Positions 6,722-15,808 of a DNA stretch of 64,000 nt are shown piece after piece. Made by a program: the position numbers and the translations under genes. The stretch is from Georgfuchsia sp049276455. GTDB taxonomy: Bacteria; Pseudomonadota; Gammaproteobacteria; Burkholderiales; Rhodocyclaceae. Location of the stretch: positions 1 through 64,000 of the forward strand of contig JBASWL010000021.1 of NCBI GenBank assembly GCA_049276455.1, in the 5' to 3' direction. Under the pieces are notes generated by a model that was given only the letters and a program-made list of their open reading frames with translations, made no database searches and was not told the DNA's origin. The first letter of the stretch is position 1. Every line of letters starts with the position of its first letter.

Positions 6722-8647
6722 TTACTCTCCGCTCACCGCCTCTTCGTCCGTATCTAAAGCGGTATCAACGGCGTCGGCAGGCAGCAATTCCACGTATCGG
6801 GCGCGAATGCCGGCATCGAGCAGATCGATTTTTTCGATCTCGATGCTGACGCGCGCGCCGCGATCCGAGGCCAAAGCGGCTGGCAGCGAGGGGATTCGCA
6901 CGAACAGCGGCATGTCTTCCAGCACCACCAGACTCTCTCGCACAACCCGGGCGGTCGCGGTATCCCGTGCGTCCTGCATGAGTGCGCGCAAACACCAGTA
7001 GTGTTCCATGCCGCGCTGAAATTCGGCGTAGGCGGCATAGGTCAGCTCGAAATCGCGCAGTGCCGAGAGCAGGGTTTCGGATCTGGCACCAAACGGTGGT
7101 GTCGATCCGGTCAACAGCGCGATCAGCTGCCACTGGTTCACGAGGTCGACATAGCGGCGCAAGGGTGACGACGACCAGGCATAGCAATCGACGCCGAGCC
7201 CTTCGTGTGCTGCTGCGACGGTGGTCATGCGCACCTTGCCAGCGCTTTGGGCGCGATACAGTCCGACCACACTGGCATCGCGCAACAGTGCCCCCCAAGT
7301 GGAATTGGCGACGATCATCAACTCTGCGACCAGCATGTCGAGGGGGCTGCCACGCGGCCGCTCGTCGATATCGATATGACCCTTGCCCAGCGATGTATCG
7401 ACGTTCCAGTCGACGTGGAAGTTGTAGTCCTTGCGCTGCGTTCCACCGCCTGCCTTGCCGCGACCGGCTTCGAGCACAGTGGCCAGCTCCCACAAGCGAC
7501 GCAGTTTGTCGCTGAAGGGAAACTCGGCGAGGCCCGTGGCCAGCGTCTCAGCGTTGAACAGTGGTTCGATGTCGTGGTGGCGCAGGTTGGCCACCACCGG
7601 CACGCGCTCGATGCGCGTCTCGTGGCCGCGCAGCTTGAGATCGGACGCGACATCGAGATAGAGCGACAGTGCGGGTACTGTTTGTCCTGCCGCGAGCGTG
7701 AAGTGTTCGACCACGGCTTCAGGCAGCATGGTGATCTTGCGCCCTGGCATGTAAACCGTGGACAGTCGCGAGCGTGCGATTTCGCCCAGCGCTGAATCGG
7801 GTGCCATGCCGAGGCCCGGCGCAGCGATGTGAATGCCGACGCGCAGGCTGCCGTCGGGCAGCACTTCAATGGAGAAGGCATCGTCGATTTCTGTCGTATG
7901 CGCATCGTCGATGGAAAATGCCTCGACGTTGGCCATTGGCAGATCGGCGATGTTCGCAGGCAGGTCGAAGGCTTGGAATTCGGTGCCATTCGGGAAATAC
8001 TCGAACAAGAACCGTCCAAGGTGATATTCGTGCGTGTCACGAATGGCGCCGCATTTCTGCAAGATGGCGGCGGTCGAAAGGCCGGTTTCGGCGCAAGCTG
8101 TTTCCAGCGCCTTGGTCTCCAGCCGGTTGCGGTCCGGCTTGTAGAGCAGTTGCGGCACCAGAAGCCTGAATTCGTCGGGCAACTTGCCTGCCTTGAGGTC
8201 TGCCACCATGCGTTCAACAGTGAGTGCCTGCTGCCGCTTTTTCTCTTGCCCTGCCAATGCGGCCTGCAATATCTCGGGCGGCGCTTTGCGAAAGCGTCCC
8301 TTGCCCTTGCGATGGAAATACATTGGCGCTGCATGCAAACGCAGCAGCAATGCGGCAGCTTCTACCGGACTCGCAGCTTGTCCGTAATAATCGGCGGCAA
8401 ATTCCTCGAAGCCGAACTCATGGTCGGGACAGGCTTCCCAGAGGAAATCGGTATCCATCGCGCTCGCGGCCTCTTCGGCGCCCTTCATCAACTCCGTCAG
8501 GCCGGGCTGGGCAAAGCGCAGCAGCACATTGGCCGCCTTGACCTTGACCCGCTTGCCACCGGGCAACTCGACCTGCAATGAGGTGTTGTTATCGGCGAGG
8601 ATTTGGCCGGCTTTAAAGCAGCCTTCGTCTTCAAACAGGATGTTCAT
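6722..8647 (-). CDS. RNB-domain exoribonuclease (RNase II/R family)
   Basis: A 641-residue 3'-5' exoribonuclease. The RNB catalytic signature FSIDDAHTTEIDDAFSIE, with the metal-binding aspartates, lies at about residues 243-260, followed by GIHIAAPG and YMPGRKITMLPE. SSSPLRRYVDLVNQWQL, typical of the family's nucleotide-binding end, sits near residue 490. The N-terminal 200 residues are less conserved and no clear cold-shock domain was seen by eye, so I leave it between rnb and rnr. It heads the minus-strand operon that continues into the TonB-domain gene, aroE and mtgA. Start is the ATG at 8647. Confidence 0.88.
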   Translation of the reverse strand: MNILFEDEGCFKAGQILADNNTSLQVELPGGKRVKVKAANVLLRFAQPGLTELMKGAEEAASAMDTDFLWEACPDHEFGFEEFAADYYGQAASPVEAAALLLRLHAAPMYFHRKGKGRFRKAPPEILQAALAGQEKKRQQALTVERMVADLKAGKLPDEFRLLVPQLLYKPDRNRLETKALETACAETGLSTAAILQKCGAIRDTHEYHLGRFLFEYFPNGTEFQAFDLPANIADLPMANVEAFSIDDAHTTEIDDAFSIEVLPDGSLRVGIHIAAPGLGMAPDSALGEIARSRLSTVYMPGRKITMLPEAVVEHFTLAAGQTVPALSLYLDVASDLKLRGHETRIERVPVVANLRHHDIEPLFNAETLATGLAEFPFSDKLRRLWELATVLEAGRGKAGGGTQRKDYNFHVDWNVDTSLGKGHIDIDERPRGSPLDMLVAELMIVANSTWGALLRDASVVGLYRAQSAGKVRMTTVAAAHEGLGVDCYAWSSSPLRRYVDLVNQWQLIALLTGSTPPFGARSETLLSALRDFELTYAAYAEFQRGMEHYWCLRALMQDARDTATARVVRESLVVLEDMPLFVRIPSLPAALASDRGARVSIEIEKIDLLDAGIRARYVELLPADAVDTALDTDEEAVSGE

Positions 8648-8872
8648 GAGGCGGATGCAGGCGGCGCAGTCGAGACATCGAAACCGCGCATTTTCGACAG
8701 GGGCGCGGATTATAGCCCGCAGCTTCAGTCAAACAAATTACTCTGCACCCCCGGCCGGGCCTAACACGACTTGGCCCAAAGGAAACGAAGCACTACACAA
8801 AAGTCCGCCATTGCAGAGAGTGCCTGTGACATCACCATACTCAATGCGAACGACAACGAAAATCCGAAGCCG

Positions 8873-8896
8873 AAATAAAAAAACGCGGCCGATGCG
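8873..8896 (-). terminator. Possible terminator after the VOC gene
   Basis: On the minus strand, just past the VOC stop codon, a short GC-rich CGGCCGCG segment is followed by a run of seven T residues. The stem is imperfect, so this is a weak call. Confidence 0.35.
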
Positions 8897-8904
8897 ACAA
8901 GTGG

Positions 8905-9333
8905 TCAGGCCGTGCCGCTATAGACGATGAACTCAAGAAGGTTGTCATCGGGGTCCCGCGTATAGATACTCATGCCCACATCTCGCCCATCGTTGCGCCC
9001 ACCGACGCGTTCGACTGGCCCCTCTTCGATGCGGGCACCTACCGCATGGAGCTTGTCCCTGATATCCGCAAGGGTACCCGACCATACGAAGCAGAAATCG
9101 CCACAGCCTGGCTTTGCCGTGTGACCGCGCAAGGTGATTGCAGGGTTCTGCCAGATTACTGGCGCGTGAACGTTGATCTTGTTATCCCCGAATTGGATCG
9201 AGAAGTACAACTGCTCCGATGCGCGCCAGGCCTCGAGCGATGGTACGGTAAAGCCGAGCGCGTGATAGAACCGCAACATCTCTTCCGGCCTGGCAGTCGG
9301 TATCGCGACATGATCGAAGGCAGCGACCGTCAT
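8905..9333 (-). CDS. VOC (glyoxalase/dioxygenase superfamily) protein
   Basis: A 142-residue protein of the vicinal oxygen chelate fold. It begins with FDHVAIPTARPEEMLRFYHALGF, the usual first beta-alpha unit carrying a metal-ligand His, has a central FSIQFGDNKINVH strand, and ends with SIYTRDPDDNLLEFIVY, whose Glu is the usual last metal ligand. I chose the ATG at 9333 because the upstream extension to 9396 is unlike VOC sequence. It stands alone on the minus strand between the RNase gene and uppP, giving no clue to substrate. Glyoxalase, fosfomycin-resistance-like and dioxygenase roles are all possible. Confidence 0.82.
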   Translation of the reverse strand: MTVAAFDHVAIPTARPEEMLRFYHALGFTVPSLEAWRASEQLYFSIQFGDNKINVHAPVIWQNPAITLRGHTAKPGCGDFCFVWSGTLADIRDKLHAVGARIEEGPVERVGGRNDGRDVGMSIYTRDPDDNLLEFIVYSGTA

Positions 9334-9625
9334 GGCGCAGTCCAGCGAGGCAGTGGAACAACCCCGTTTCCAGGCAAAATGGGTGTGGTAACGCATTGAT
9401 GCTCAATAATTGCAATTTGCATATCAGACTTTCCTCCCGCTCCGTTGGCACCTCTTCAATCGTCTCGTCTGCTCGATCGGATTCGCCTCCTGCCTTGCGC
9501 CACCCGCACCGAGGCAGCCTATCAGGATCGAATTAAACGGGATGTCCGCTATTTTGGCAAGCGTTATCCCTTAGCGTGGGCGGAAACGCCATGAGTTAAC
9601 TTGTGAGCCGTCACGTCGCTGAAGA

Positions 9626-10450
9626 TCAGGGCGCGGCCCAGTTCACCAGTTCCAGCTTCCAGGTCGCAATGACGACGATGCCGAAGGCGATGCGATACCA
9701 GGCGAAGAAACTGAAGTCGTGCGTGCTGATATAACGCAGCAGCCAGCGCACGCAGAAAAAGGCGGAAATGAAGGCGGCAACAAAGCCCGTGGCCCACATG
9801 GCCAGATCGTCGGCGGAGAGCAGGGCGCGTTCCTTGTACAGCTCGTAGGCGGTTGCCGCGAGCAGGGTGGGGATGGCGAGGAAGAAGGAGAATTCGGTCG
9901 CGGCACGGCGCGACAAGCCGAAGAAGAGCCCCCCGATGATGGTGGAACCGGAGCGCGAGGTGCCGGGAATCAGCGCCAGTGCCTGCGCGCAGCCGAGCTT
10001 GAACGCATCGAGGTAGCCTAGTTGATCCACACTGACGACGCGAATCGTGTGCTTGCGCCGCTCAGCCCAAAGAATAATGAAGCCGCCAAGAATGAAAGCC
10101 AGCGCCACCGGTAGTGGTTGAAACAAATGCGCCTTGATCGTCTTGCCGAACAGCAGGCCGAGAATCGCCAGAGGCAGAAATGCAATCGCCAGATTGAGGG
10201 TGAATTTCTGCGCTGCGCGGTCGCTTGGCAGTCCGGTCAAGACGGCGGCAATACGCGCCCGGTATTCCCAACACAGCGCAAAGATGGCGCCGGACTGGAT
10301 GACGATCTCGAACAACTTGCCTCTGTCATCATTGAAGTGGAGCAGGTTGCCGACCAGTATCAGATGCCCGGTGCTGGAGATCGGCAGGAACTCGGTCAGT
10401 CCTTCGACGATGCCGAGAATCAGGGCGTGAAAGATGCTGACGATATCCAT
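9626..10450 (-). CDS. uppP: Undecaprenyl-diphosphatase (BacA/UppP type)
   Basis: Dephosphorylates undecaprenyl pyrophosphate at the inner membrane, recycling the lipid carrier for cell-wall synthesis. The 274 residues contain the two family motifs: EGLTEFLPISSTGH near the N-terminus and PGTSRSGSTI in the middle, within about eight hydrophobic segments. I prefer the ATG at 10450 (MDIVSIFHALILGIVEGL), which matches the family start; an upstream ATG at 10498 would add 16 unconserved residues. No clear ribosome site was seen for either. The PEBP-family gene lies 66 bases upstream on the same strand. Confidence 0.95.
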   Translation of the reverse strand: MDIVSIFHALILGIVEGLTEFLPISSTGHLILVGNLLHFNDDRGKLFEIVIQSGAIFALCWEYRARIAAVLTGLPSDRAAQKFTLNLAIAFLPLAILGLLFGKTIKAHLFQPLPVALAFILGGFIILWAERRKHTIRVVSVDQLGYLDAFKLGCAQALALIPGTSRSGSTIIGGLFFGLSRRAATEFSFFLAIPTLLAATAYELYKERALLSADDLAMWATGFVAAFISAFFCVRWLLRYISTHDFSFFAWYRIAFGIVVIATWKLELVNWAAP

Positions 10451-10516
10451 GTCGGGGGAGTCAAATTGAAAAAAGGGAGACGGCGGCAGTGCCGCCATCG
10501 TAGAGTGAATAGCGGC

Positions 10517-11008
10517 TTACCGGCCGTAGAAGGCGATAAAACTGGCCTTGGCAATGGTATTGCCGTTAATGTTGAAGCCGACCATCGCGCCGGGGGCATC
10601 CTGCGGCAAGTCGAGCTTGTCGGTCTTCAGCGCATGCAGCGTGAAAATATAGCGATGCGGTTTGTCGCCCTCCGGTGGGCAGGGGCCGCCCCAGCCGGGC
10701 ATGCCGTAATCGGTGCGCGTTTGCATCGATCCGGCAGGCGCCTTGCCGGAAGACAGGTCGCCGGCTCCCCGCACCAACTCTTTGGCATCAGCCGGGATAT
10801 TGATCACCAGCCAGTGCCACCAGCCGCTGCCGGTCGGCGCATCGGGGTCGTATACCGTCAGGGCGAAGCTTTTCGTTTCAGGTGGGGCATTTTTCCAGAT
10901 GAGCGCAGGTGAAACATTGCAGCCAGTACAACCAAAGCCATTTAATACGTAGTCATCGGGAATGGGCTTGCCTGTGGGCAGGTCGGGGCTTTCCAAAGTG
11001 AAATTCAT
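10517..11008 (-). CDS. YbhB/YbcL-type PEBP-family protein
   Basis: A 163-residue phosphatidylethanolamine-binding-protein (Raf kinase inhibitor-like) family member, cytosolic because no signal peptide is seen. Family features are FTLESPDLPTGKPIPDDY, NVSPALIWKNAPPETKSFAL, DPDAPTGSGWWHWLVINIP and YGMPGWGGPCPPEGDKPHRYIFTLHAL, in the order found in bacterial YbhB/YbcL. Bacterial members have no settled function; a small-ligand or anion-binding pocket is known structurally. GGAGAAGC lies just upstream of the start. A GC-rich hairpin separates it from the PsiF-like gene upstream. Confidence 0.93.
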   Translation of the reverse strand: MNFTLESPDLPTGKPIPDDYVLNGFGCTGCNVSPALIWKNAPPETKSFALTVYDPDAPTGSGWWHWLVINIPADAKELVRGAGDLSSGKAPAGSMQTRTDYGMPGWGGPCPPEGDKPHRYIFTLHALKTDKLDLPQDAPGAMVGFNINGNTIAKASFIAFYGR

Positions 11009-11028
11009 GAGCTTCTCCTTTCAGTCTT

Positions 11029-11056
11029 GCCGGCCGCACTGCAAAGCGCGGCCGGC
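11029..11056 (-). promoter_or_regulatory. GC-rich hairpin between the PsiF-like and PEBP genes
   Basis: GCCGGCCGC (11029-11037) pairs perfectly with GCGGCCGGC (11048-11056) around a 10-base loop. It lies 20 bases upstream of the PEBP start codon. There is no T-run, so it is more likely an mRNA structure or attenuator than a simple terminator. Confidence 0.45.
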
Positions 11057-11088
11057 GTGATTAGACTACTTTACAGCATCGTAGCTTT

Positions 11089-11304
11089 TCATTTCTCCTG
11101 CTGCGGGGCCTTGGCGGATTCTTTCTTCTTGGACGACAGGCAACCCTTCATGAAGGACTTTCGCTCGTCGCCTTTCAATTCCTTTTTCTTGGCCTCTGCA
11201 TTGCAGTTTTTCATCTTTTCCTGTTGCGCTGTCATTGCCCATGTCTGCCCCTGAAGTCCAGCCAGGAATAATATAGCCATCAGTATGCGCGTCAGTTTGT
11301 TCAT
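11089..11304 (-). CDS. PsiF-repeat-like small secreted protein
   Basis: A 71-residue protein with a cleavable signal peptide (MNKLTRILMAILFLAGLQGQTWA) and a short charged mature part containing NCNAEAKKKELKGDERKSFM and KGCLSSKKK. This Cys-spaced Lys-rich pattern is the PsiF repeat, present here as one unit plus a partial one. E. coli PsiF is phosphate-starvation inducible, but its function is unknown. The ATG at 11304 is preceded by AAGGGAT; a start further upstream at 11358 would bury the signal peptide. It lies between hprK and the PEBP gene on the same strand. Confidence 0.82.
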   Translation of the reverse strand: MNKLTRILMAILFLAGLQGQTWAMTAQQEKMKNCNAEAKKKELKGDERKSFMKGCLSSKKKESAKAPQQEK

Positions 11305-11361
11305 GCTTATCCCTTCCATAGAATGAATTGGCATATGCCAAAAAGGATTATAACGCATATA

Positions 11362-12315
11362 TCATGTATTGGATAGCGTGCCCGAATCCACATCCAGCGC
11401 CTGCTGCTGACGGTCAAGGAATTCCTGCATGCAGTCGATGCCGCGCAGCTTGAGGATGGTTGAGCGTACGGCTGTCTCTACCAGCACCGCCATGTTGCGC
11501 CCGGCAGCGACGGGAATCGTCACCTTGCGGATCGGCACACCGAGAATCATTTCTTCTTGCGCATCAAGCGGCAACCTTGCACCCTGAGGTACGCCGGCCT
11601 GCGGTCGTTGCAGATGGGTAATCAGGCGTAAACGCATCTTGCGCCTGCAGGCCGTCTCGCCGAATACGGTACGGATATTGAGCAGACCCAGTCCGCGCAC
11701 CTCGATGAAATTGCGCAGTAATTCAGGGCAGCTGCCTTCCAGCGCATCGGGGGAGATGCACGATACCTCCACGACGTCATCGGCGACCAGGCCGTGGCCG
11801 CGTGAAATCAGCTCCAGTCCGAGCTCGCTCTTGCCGACGCCGGAGTCCCCGGTAAGCAGCACGCCGATGCCAAGCACGTCCATGAATACGCCATGCAATG
11901 TGGTGGTTTCGGCAAACTTGCGCGACAGGTAGCTGCGCAGGGAATCAATGACAACGGCGGCCTGGGTCGGCGTTGAAAACAGCGGCATGTTGCCGGCCTT
12001 GCAGACATCTAACAGCCATCCGGAAACCGGGCTGCCGTCAGCGACGATGATGCCGGGCGAACTGGCGGTGGCGATTTCGGTGAATAGATGTCGAAAACGA
12101 TCAGTCGGATGCTGCTCTGCCCAAGAGAACTCCGGCGCGCCGACCACCTGCAAACGGTCGGGATGGATCATGTTGAGGTGGCCGACAATATCGGCCGGCG
12201 AGCTGTTTTCGTGGCCGACGGTGATGGAGCGGTTGAGGTCGCCGCTGACATGCGTCAGCGTCAGCCTGTCGCGGCGTTCATCGAACAGTTCTGCGATGGT
12301 CAGTTGGCGGCGCAT
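11362..12315 (-). CDS. hprK: HPr kinase/phosphorylase
   Basis: Phosphorylates and dephosphorylates HPr on serine, linking metabolism to the PTS regulatory branch. At 317 residues it is full length: an N-terminal domain, HGVFMDVLG with a conserved His (141), Walker A GDSGVGKSE at 156-164, and the signature EVRGLGLLNIR at about 207-217. The start overlaps the end of ptsN by 16 bases, so the two are coupled. In most betaproteobacteria rapZ follows directly; here it is about 21 kb away and hprK is followed by a PsiF-like gene. Confidence 0.95.
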   Translation of the reverse strand: MRRQLTIAELFDERRDRLTLTHVSGDLNRSITVGHENSSPADIVGHLNMIHPDRLQVVGAPEFSWAEQHPTDRFRHLFTEIATASSPGIIVADGSPVSGWLLDVCKAGNMPLFSTPTQAAVVIDSLRSYLSRKFAETTTLHGVFMDVLGIGVLLTGDSGVGKSELGLELISRGHGLVADDVVEVSCISPDALEGSCPELLRNFIEVRGLGLLNIRTVFGETACRRKMRLRLITHLQRPQAGVPQGARLPLDAQEEMILGVPIRKVTIPVAAGRNMAVLVETAVRSTILKLRGIDCMQEFLDRQQQALDVDSGTLSNT

Positions 12316-12758
12316 TGGTCGATCAGTTCCTTGACGACATTCGCATCCGGGGCGGTGGCCAATTGATCGCGAAATGTCTTGCTGGAAAACATCTGCGCCA
12401 ATTCGGACAACAGTTGCAGATGTTTTTCGGTGGCTGCTTCGGGCACCAGCAGAACGAACAACAGGTTGACCGGCAGTCCGTCGGGGGCGTCGAATGGCAC
12501 CGCGCCCTTGAGACGGAACAGGGCGCCCACCGCTTCCTTGAGGCCCTTGATACGGCCATGCGGAATCGCAAAGCCCTGGCCGAGGCCAGTTGAGGCAAGT
12601 TTCTCACGCGCGAACAGCGCGTCGAAAACCGTCGCTCGGGCAATACCGTTGTTGTTTTCGAACAGCAATCCTGCCTGCTCGAACGCGCGTTTCTTGCTGC
12701 CGGCGTCGAGATCGACAACAATGTTCGAGATGGGCAGGATTTTTGCGATATGGTTCAT
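12300..12758 (-). CDS. ptsN: PTS IIA-like nitrogen regulatory protein
   Basis: EIIA-Ntr, the terminal phosphoacceptor of the PTS-Ntr regulatory chain. The 152-residue protein has the EIIA-fru/mtl fold with the active histidine in GFAIPHGRIKG (His67). I chose the ATG at 12758 because MNHIAKILPISNIVVDL matches the family start; the upstream extension is unconserved and overlaps hpf. No strong Shine-Dalgarno sequence precedes it, so translation may depend on hpf upstream. It lies in the classic rpoN-hpf-ptsN-hprK order. Confidence 0.95.
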   Translation of the reverse strand: MNHIAKILPISNIVVDLDAGSKKRAFEQAGLLFENNNGIARATVFDALFAREKLASTGLGQGFAIPHGRIKGLKEAVGALFRLKGAVPFDAPDGLPVNLLFVLLVPEAATEKHLQLLSELAQMFSSKTFRDQLATAPDANVVKELIDQCAAN

Positions 12759-12813
12759 CGGGAAGCGTTGAACTTTAGGAGCGGCGAAGTATACCCCCGC
12801 AGAATCCACCTTC

Positions 12814-13134
12814 TTATTCTTCAGCTTCAGGCTGGGGTTTGTCGTGCGCATGGTCGGTTACCTTCTCCTTGTGTTTGACCACCTGGCGCACGAGCTTGTC
12901 GGCTACAGCATCGATCGACGCATACAAATCTACGCCGGTATCGTTGGCATGAATATCCCTGCCTTTTACATGCAGCGTCACTTCGGCCTTCTGCATAAGC
13001 TTTTCCACCGAGAGAATGGCGTGGACGCTGGTGACGTGGTCGAAGTGGCGAATGACCCGATCCAGCTTCGCAGTGACGTAGTCGCGGATGGCGGGTGTGA
13101 CTTCAACGTGATGTCCGGTGATATTGATATTCAT
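12814..13134 (-). CDS. hpf: Short-form ribosome hibernation promoting factor
   Basis: Binds the small ribosomal subunit in stationary phase and promotes inactive 100S dimers. The 106 residues begin MNINITGHHVEVTPAIRDYV and carry the expected beta-alpha-beta fold with a basic KHKEKV stretch near the C-terminus, then an acidic tail. The length is that of the short HPF, lacking the C-terminal dimerisation domain of long HPFs. It starts 10 bases after rpoN ends, as in most proteobacteria, and is probably transcribed with rpoN. Confidence 0.94.
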   Translation of the reverse strand: MNINITGHHVEVTPAIRDYVTAKLDRVIRHFDHVTSVHAILSVEKLMQKAEVTLHVKGRDIHANDTGVDLYASIDAVADKLVRQVVKHKEKVTDHAHDKPQPEAEE

Positions 13135-13144
13135 GGTGACTCCC

Positions 13145-14599
13145 TTAAAACGACTTGCGCAAGTTGACCGGCGGGATGCTCAGGGATTCACGATACTTGG
13201 CGACGGTGCGCCGTGCTACCACGATTCCCTGCTCGCCGAGGATTTCCGCGATGCGGGAGTCCGAGAGCGGCTTGTGGCCGTCCTCGGCGCTCACCAGCTG
13301 CTTGATCAGCGCCCTGATCGCGGTGCTGGAAGCCGCGCCGCCACTGTCGGTGGAAACGTGACTGCCGAAAAAATATTTGAGTTCGAAGGTGCCGCGCGGA
13401 CTGGACAGGTATTTCTGCGTCGTCACGCGCGAGATGGTCGATTCATGCAGACTGAGAACATCGGCGATTTCACGCAGCGTGAGTGGCCGCATTGCCACTT
13501 CACCATGATCGAAGAAGGCACGCTGGCGGTCGACGATGGCCTGCGAGACGCGCAGGATGGTGTCGAAGCGCTGTTGCACGTTCTTGATCAGCCACTTTGC
13601 TTCCTGCAATTGCCCGGCAAGACCGCTGCCGCGATTGCGCTGCAGGATATCGGCATACATGCGGTTGATGCGCAGGCGCGGCATGGCTTCGCGATTGAGA
13701 CTGGCTGTCCATTTGCCGCGCACTTTTTTGATCATTACATCAGGTGTCACATAGCGCGCATTGGAGGCCGAGTATTGGGCGCCGGGGCGCGGATTGAGCG
13801 AAAGAATCAGCGTATGTGCCGCACGCAGATCATCTTCACAGCAACCCAGTGCCTTGCGGATACGGGTGAAATCACGCGCTGCCAGTTGTTCGAGGTGATG
13901 GCTGACAATGGCCAGCGACAACTCGCGTAGCGGCTTGGTTTCGTCATTGATATCGAGATGTTGTAACTGCAATTCAAGGCATTCCCGCGGGTTGCGGGCG
14001 GCGACGCCTGAGGGGTCGAGGCTCTGCACATGACGCAAGGCGATCATCAGTTCCTCAATGGCTTCCTCGGTGGACTCGCAAAAACCCGCTGGCAATACCG
14101 CCGCCAGATCTTCGAGTGATTGCGCCATGTAGCCATCGTCATCGAGCGCCTCGACGATGAAGAGTACCAGACTGCGATCGCGCTCAGACAGATGCGTCAT
14201 GCCCAGTTGCGACAACAAGTGATCGCGCAAGCTGGTTACCGCAGTTTGTGTCTCGGCGTAATCGTTGTCCTCGTCGTTGGAGTCACGCGGCGAGTTGCCG
14301 GAAAAGCTCTCGCCGCTCCAGGGCGCTTCTTCAGCATCACCAGCGCTATTGCCTGAGGAGCTTTCCTCGAGGGGAGGCTGTTCGCTCGCCTGTAGTGACT
14401 GGATGGGCTCCTGTGCCGGTGCGAATGCCGCACCATCATTATCTGGCTCGTCACGCTCCAGCAGCGGATTGCCGAGCAGGAACTGCTCAATCTCTTGATT
14501 GAGATCCAATGTCGACAGCTGTAGCAGTCGGATCGACTGCTGCAATTGCGGCGTCAGTGCCAGGTGTTGGGATAATCTGAGTTGTAGCGTCTGTTTCAT
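13145..14599 (-). CDS. rpoN: RNA polymerase sigma-54 factor
   Basis: Directs RNA polymerase to -24/-12 promoters that need an AAA+ activator. The 484 residues show the Gln/Leu-rich region I (QLRLSQHLALTPQLQQSIRLLQ), an acidic region II at about 55-115, the core-binding domain, and the RpoN box ARRTVAKYRE at 462-471, followed by the C-terminal helix. It begins 16 bases after lptB and is followed by hpf, ptsN and hprK. A matching activator gene, the QseF-type response regulator, lies at 23.7 kb. Confidence 0.97.
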   Translation of the reverse strand: MKQTLQLRLSQHLALTPQLQQSIRLLQLSTLDLNQEIEQFLLGNPLLERDEPDNDGAAFAPAQEPIQSLQASEQPPLEESSSGNSAGDAEEAPWSGESFSGNSPRDSNDEDNDYAETQTAVTSLRDHLLSQLGMTHLSERDRSLVLFIVEALDDDGYMAQSLEDLAAVLPAGFCESTEEAIEELMIALRHVQSLDPSGVAARNPRECLELQLQHLDINDETKPLRELSLAIVSHHLEQLAARDFTRIRKALGCCEDDLRAAHTLILSLNPRPGAQYSASNARYVTPDVMIKKVRGKWTASLNREAMPRLRINRMYADILQRNRGSGLAGQLQEAKWLIKNVQQRFDTILRVSQAIVDRQRAFFDHGEVAMRPLTLREIADVLSLHESTISRVTTQKYLSSPRGTFELKYFFGSHVSTDSGGAASSTAIRALIKQLVSAEDGHKPLSDSRIAEILGEQGIVVARRTVAKYRESLSIPPVNLRKSF

Positions 14600-14615
14600 A
14601 ACCTGGCGGGGAGCA

Positions 14616-15374
14616 TTACATGCGGAAATGCTCGCCCAGATACACCTTTCTTACGTTCTCATTATGGATGATTTCTTCGGGATGACCAGAGGCGAGCACT
14701 TCGCCGGCGTTGATAATCGTGGCGCGGTCACAGATCCCCAGTGTTTCCCGCACATTATGATCCGTGATCAGCACGCCGATGCCGCGCTCGCGCAAGAAGC
14801 GGATGATCTTCTGAATGTCGAGTACGGCAATCGGGTCCACCCCGGCAAAGGGTTCGTCGAGCAGGATGAAGCGCGGCTCGGTGGCCAGAGCGCGGGCGAT
14901 TTCTACGCGGCGGCGCTCACCGCCCGAGAGTGATGCCGCCTGGTTGTCCTTGATGTGGCTGATATGCAATTCCTGTAGCAATCCATCGAGACGGCCTTCG
15001 ACTTCCTGATCATCGATGTTCTGCAACTCCAGAATCGCGCGGATATTGTCGCTTACCGTGAGGCGGCGGAACACCGAGTTTTCCTGCGGCAGGTAGGATA
15101 GGCCAAGCCGGGCTCGCTGGTGAATCGGCATATGCGTCAATGTCGCATCATCAATATGGATGGCACCACCGTCCGAAGCGACAAGGCCGACGATCATGTA
15201 AAAACAGGTAGTCTTGCCGGCACCGTTGGGGCCAAGCAGACCGACCACCTCGCCGCCGTTGACGTCGAAGGACACATCCTTGACCACTGGATGTGATTTG
15301 TATTTCTTGTGCAGATTGTGGGCACTTAGCCGTGCTGCCGGTTTCTCCGCTGGCGTATTTGCTTTTATGGTCAC
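14616..15374 (-). CDS. lptB: LPS export ABC transporter ATPase
   Basis: The ATPase of the LptB2FG complex that extracts LPS from the inner membrane. The 252-residue protein has Walker A GPNGAGKTT at 48-56, the Q-loop in YLPQENSVF, signature LSGGERRR and Walker B FILLDEPFAGVDP, with the LptB-typical GYLG-free tail ending VRKVYLGEHFRM. I chose the GTG at 15374, because it overlaps the recX stop (GTGA) and AGGA lies 7 bases upstream; longer ATG starts run deep into recX. The usual upstream partners lptC and lptA are not here: recX precedes it instead. Confidence 0.94.
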   Translation of the reverse strand: MTIKANTPAEKPAARLSAHNLHKKYKSHPVVKDVSFDVNGGEVVGLLGPNGAGKTTCFYMIVGLVASDGGAIHIDDATLTHMPIHQRARLGLSYLPQENSVFRRLTVSDNIRAILELQNIDDQEVEGRLDGLLQELHISHIKDNQAASLSGGERRRVEIARALATEPRFILLDEPFAGVDPIAVLDIQKIIRFLRERGIGVLITDHNVRETLGICDRATIINAGEVLASGHPEEIIHNENVRKVYLGEHFRM

Positions 15375-15808
15375 GCTGGATCCTGTTCTTTCAACAAGCG
15401 GCGTATGAGGTCGGTGGAAAACCCACGTGATTGAAGAAAACGCGCCTGGCGCGCCCATTCACGCTGGTCCTGCGGTGCAACGCGAAACTTGTGCTGCCAT
15501 ACGGCGCGGGCGCGTTCCAGTTCATCCGGAAGCTCAGCACTTTCCAAACTGGCGGCGATGGTGTCTTCGTCGATGCCTTTGGTGCGCAGCGTCTGCCTGA
15601 GCCGGGAAGCGCCGAAGCGTGCGCTGTGCCCGCGCAGGTAGCTGGCCGCTGCGCGCTCATCCGAGAGCAGACCGCAGCTGGCGAGATCGGTGAGTACAGC
15701 CTCAATTTCCTCGGCAGTTCCTTCACGGGCTAGCTTCTTGCGTAATTCCGCATGGGTGTGCTCGCGTCGGGCGAGCAGGCGAATCGCCTGCTGGCGCAAC
15801 TCTTTCAC
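15371..15808 (-). CDS. recX: RecA regulatory protein RecX
   Basis: Binds RecA filaments and limits their extension. The 145 residues are short, basic and helical, with the family pattern of three-helix repeats (RLLARREHTHAELRKKLAREG, VLTDLASCGLLSDERAAASYLRG, ARQARFLQSRGFSTDLIRRLL). The start is a GTG that overlaps the recA stop by 4 bases, and its stop overlaps the lptB GTG in the same way, so recA-recX-lptB form a tight translational cascade. Its place beside recA supports the call. Confidence 0.93.
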   Translation of the reverse strand: MKELRQQAIRLLARREHTHAELRKKLAREGTAEEIEAVLTDLASCGLLSDERAAASYLRGHSARFGASRLRQTLRTKGIDEDTIAASLESAELPDELERARAVWQHKFRVAPQDQREWARQARFLQSRGFSTDLIRRLLKEQDPA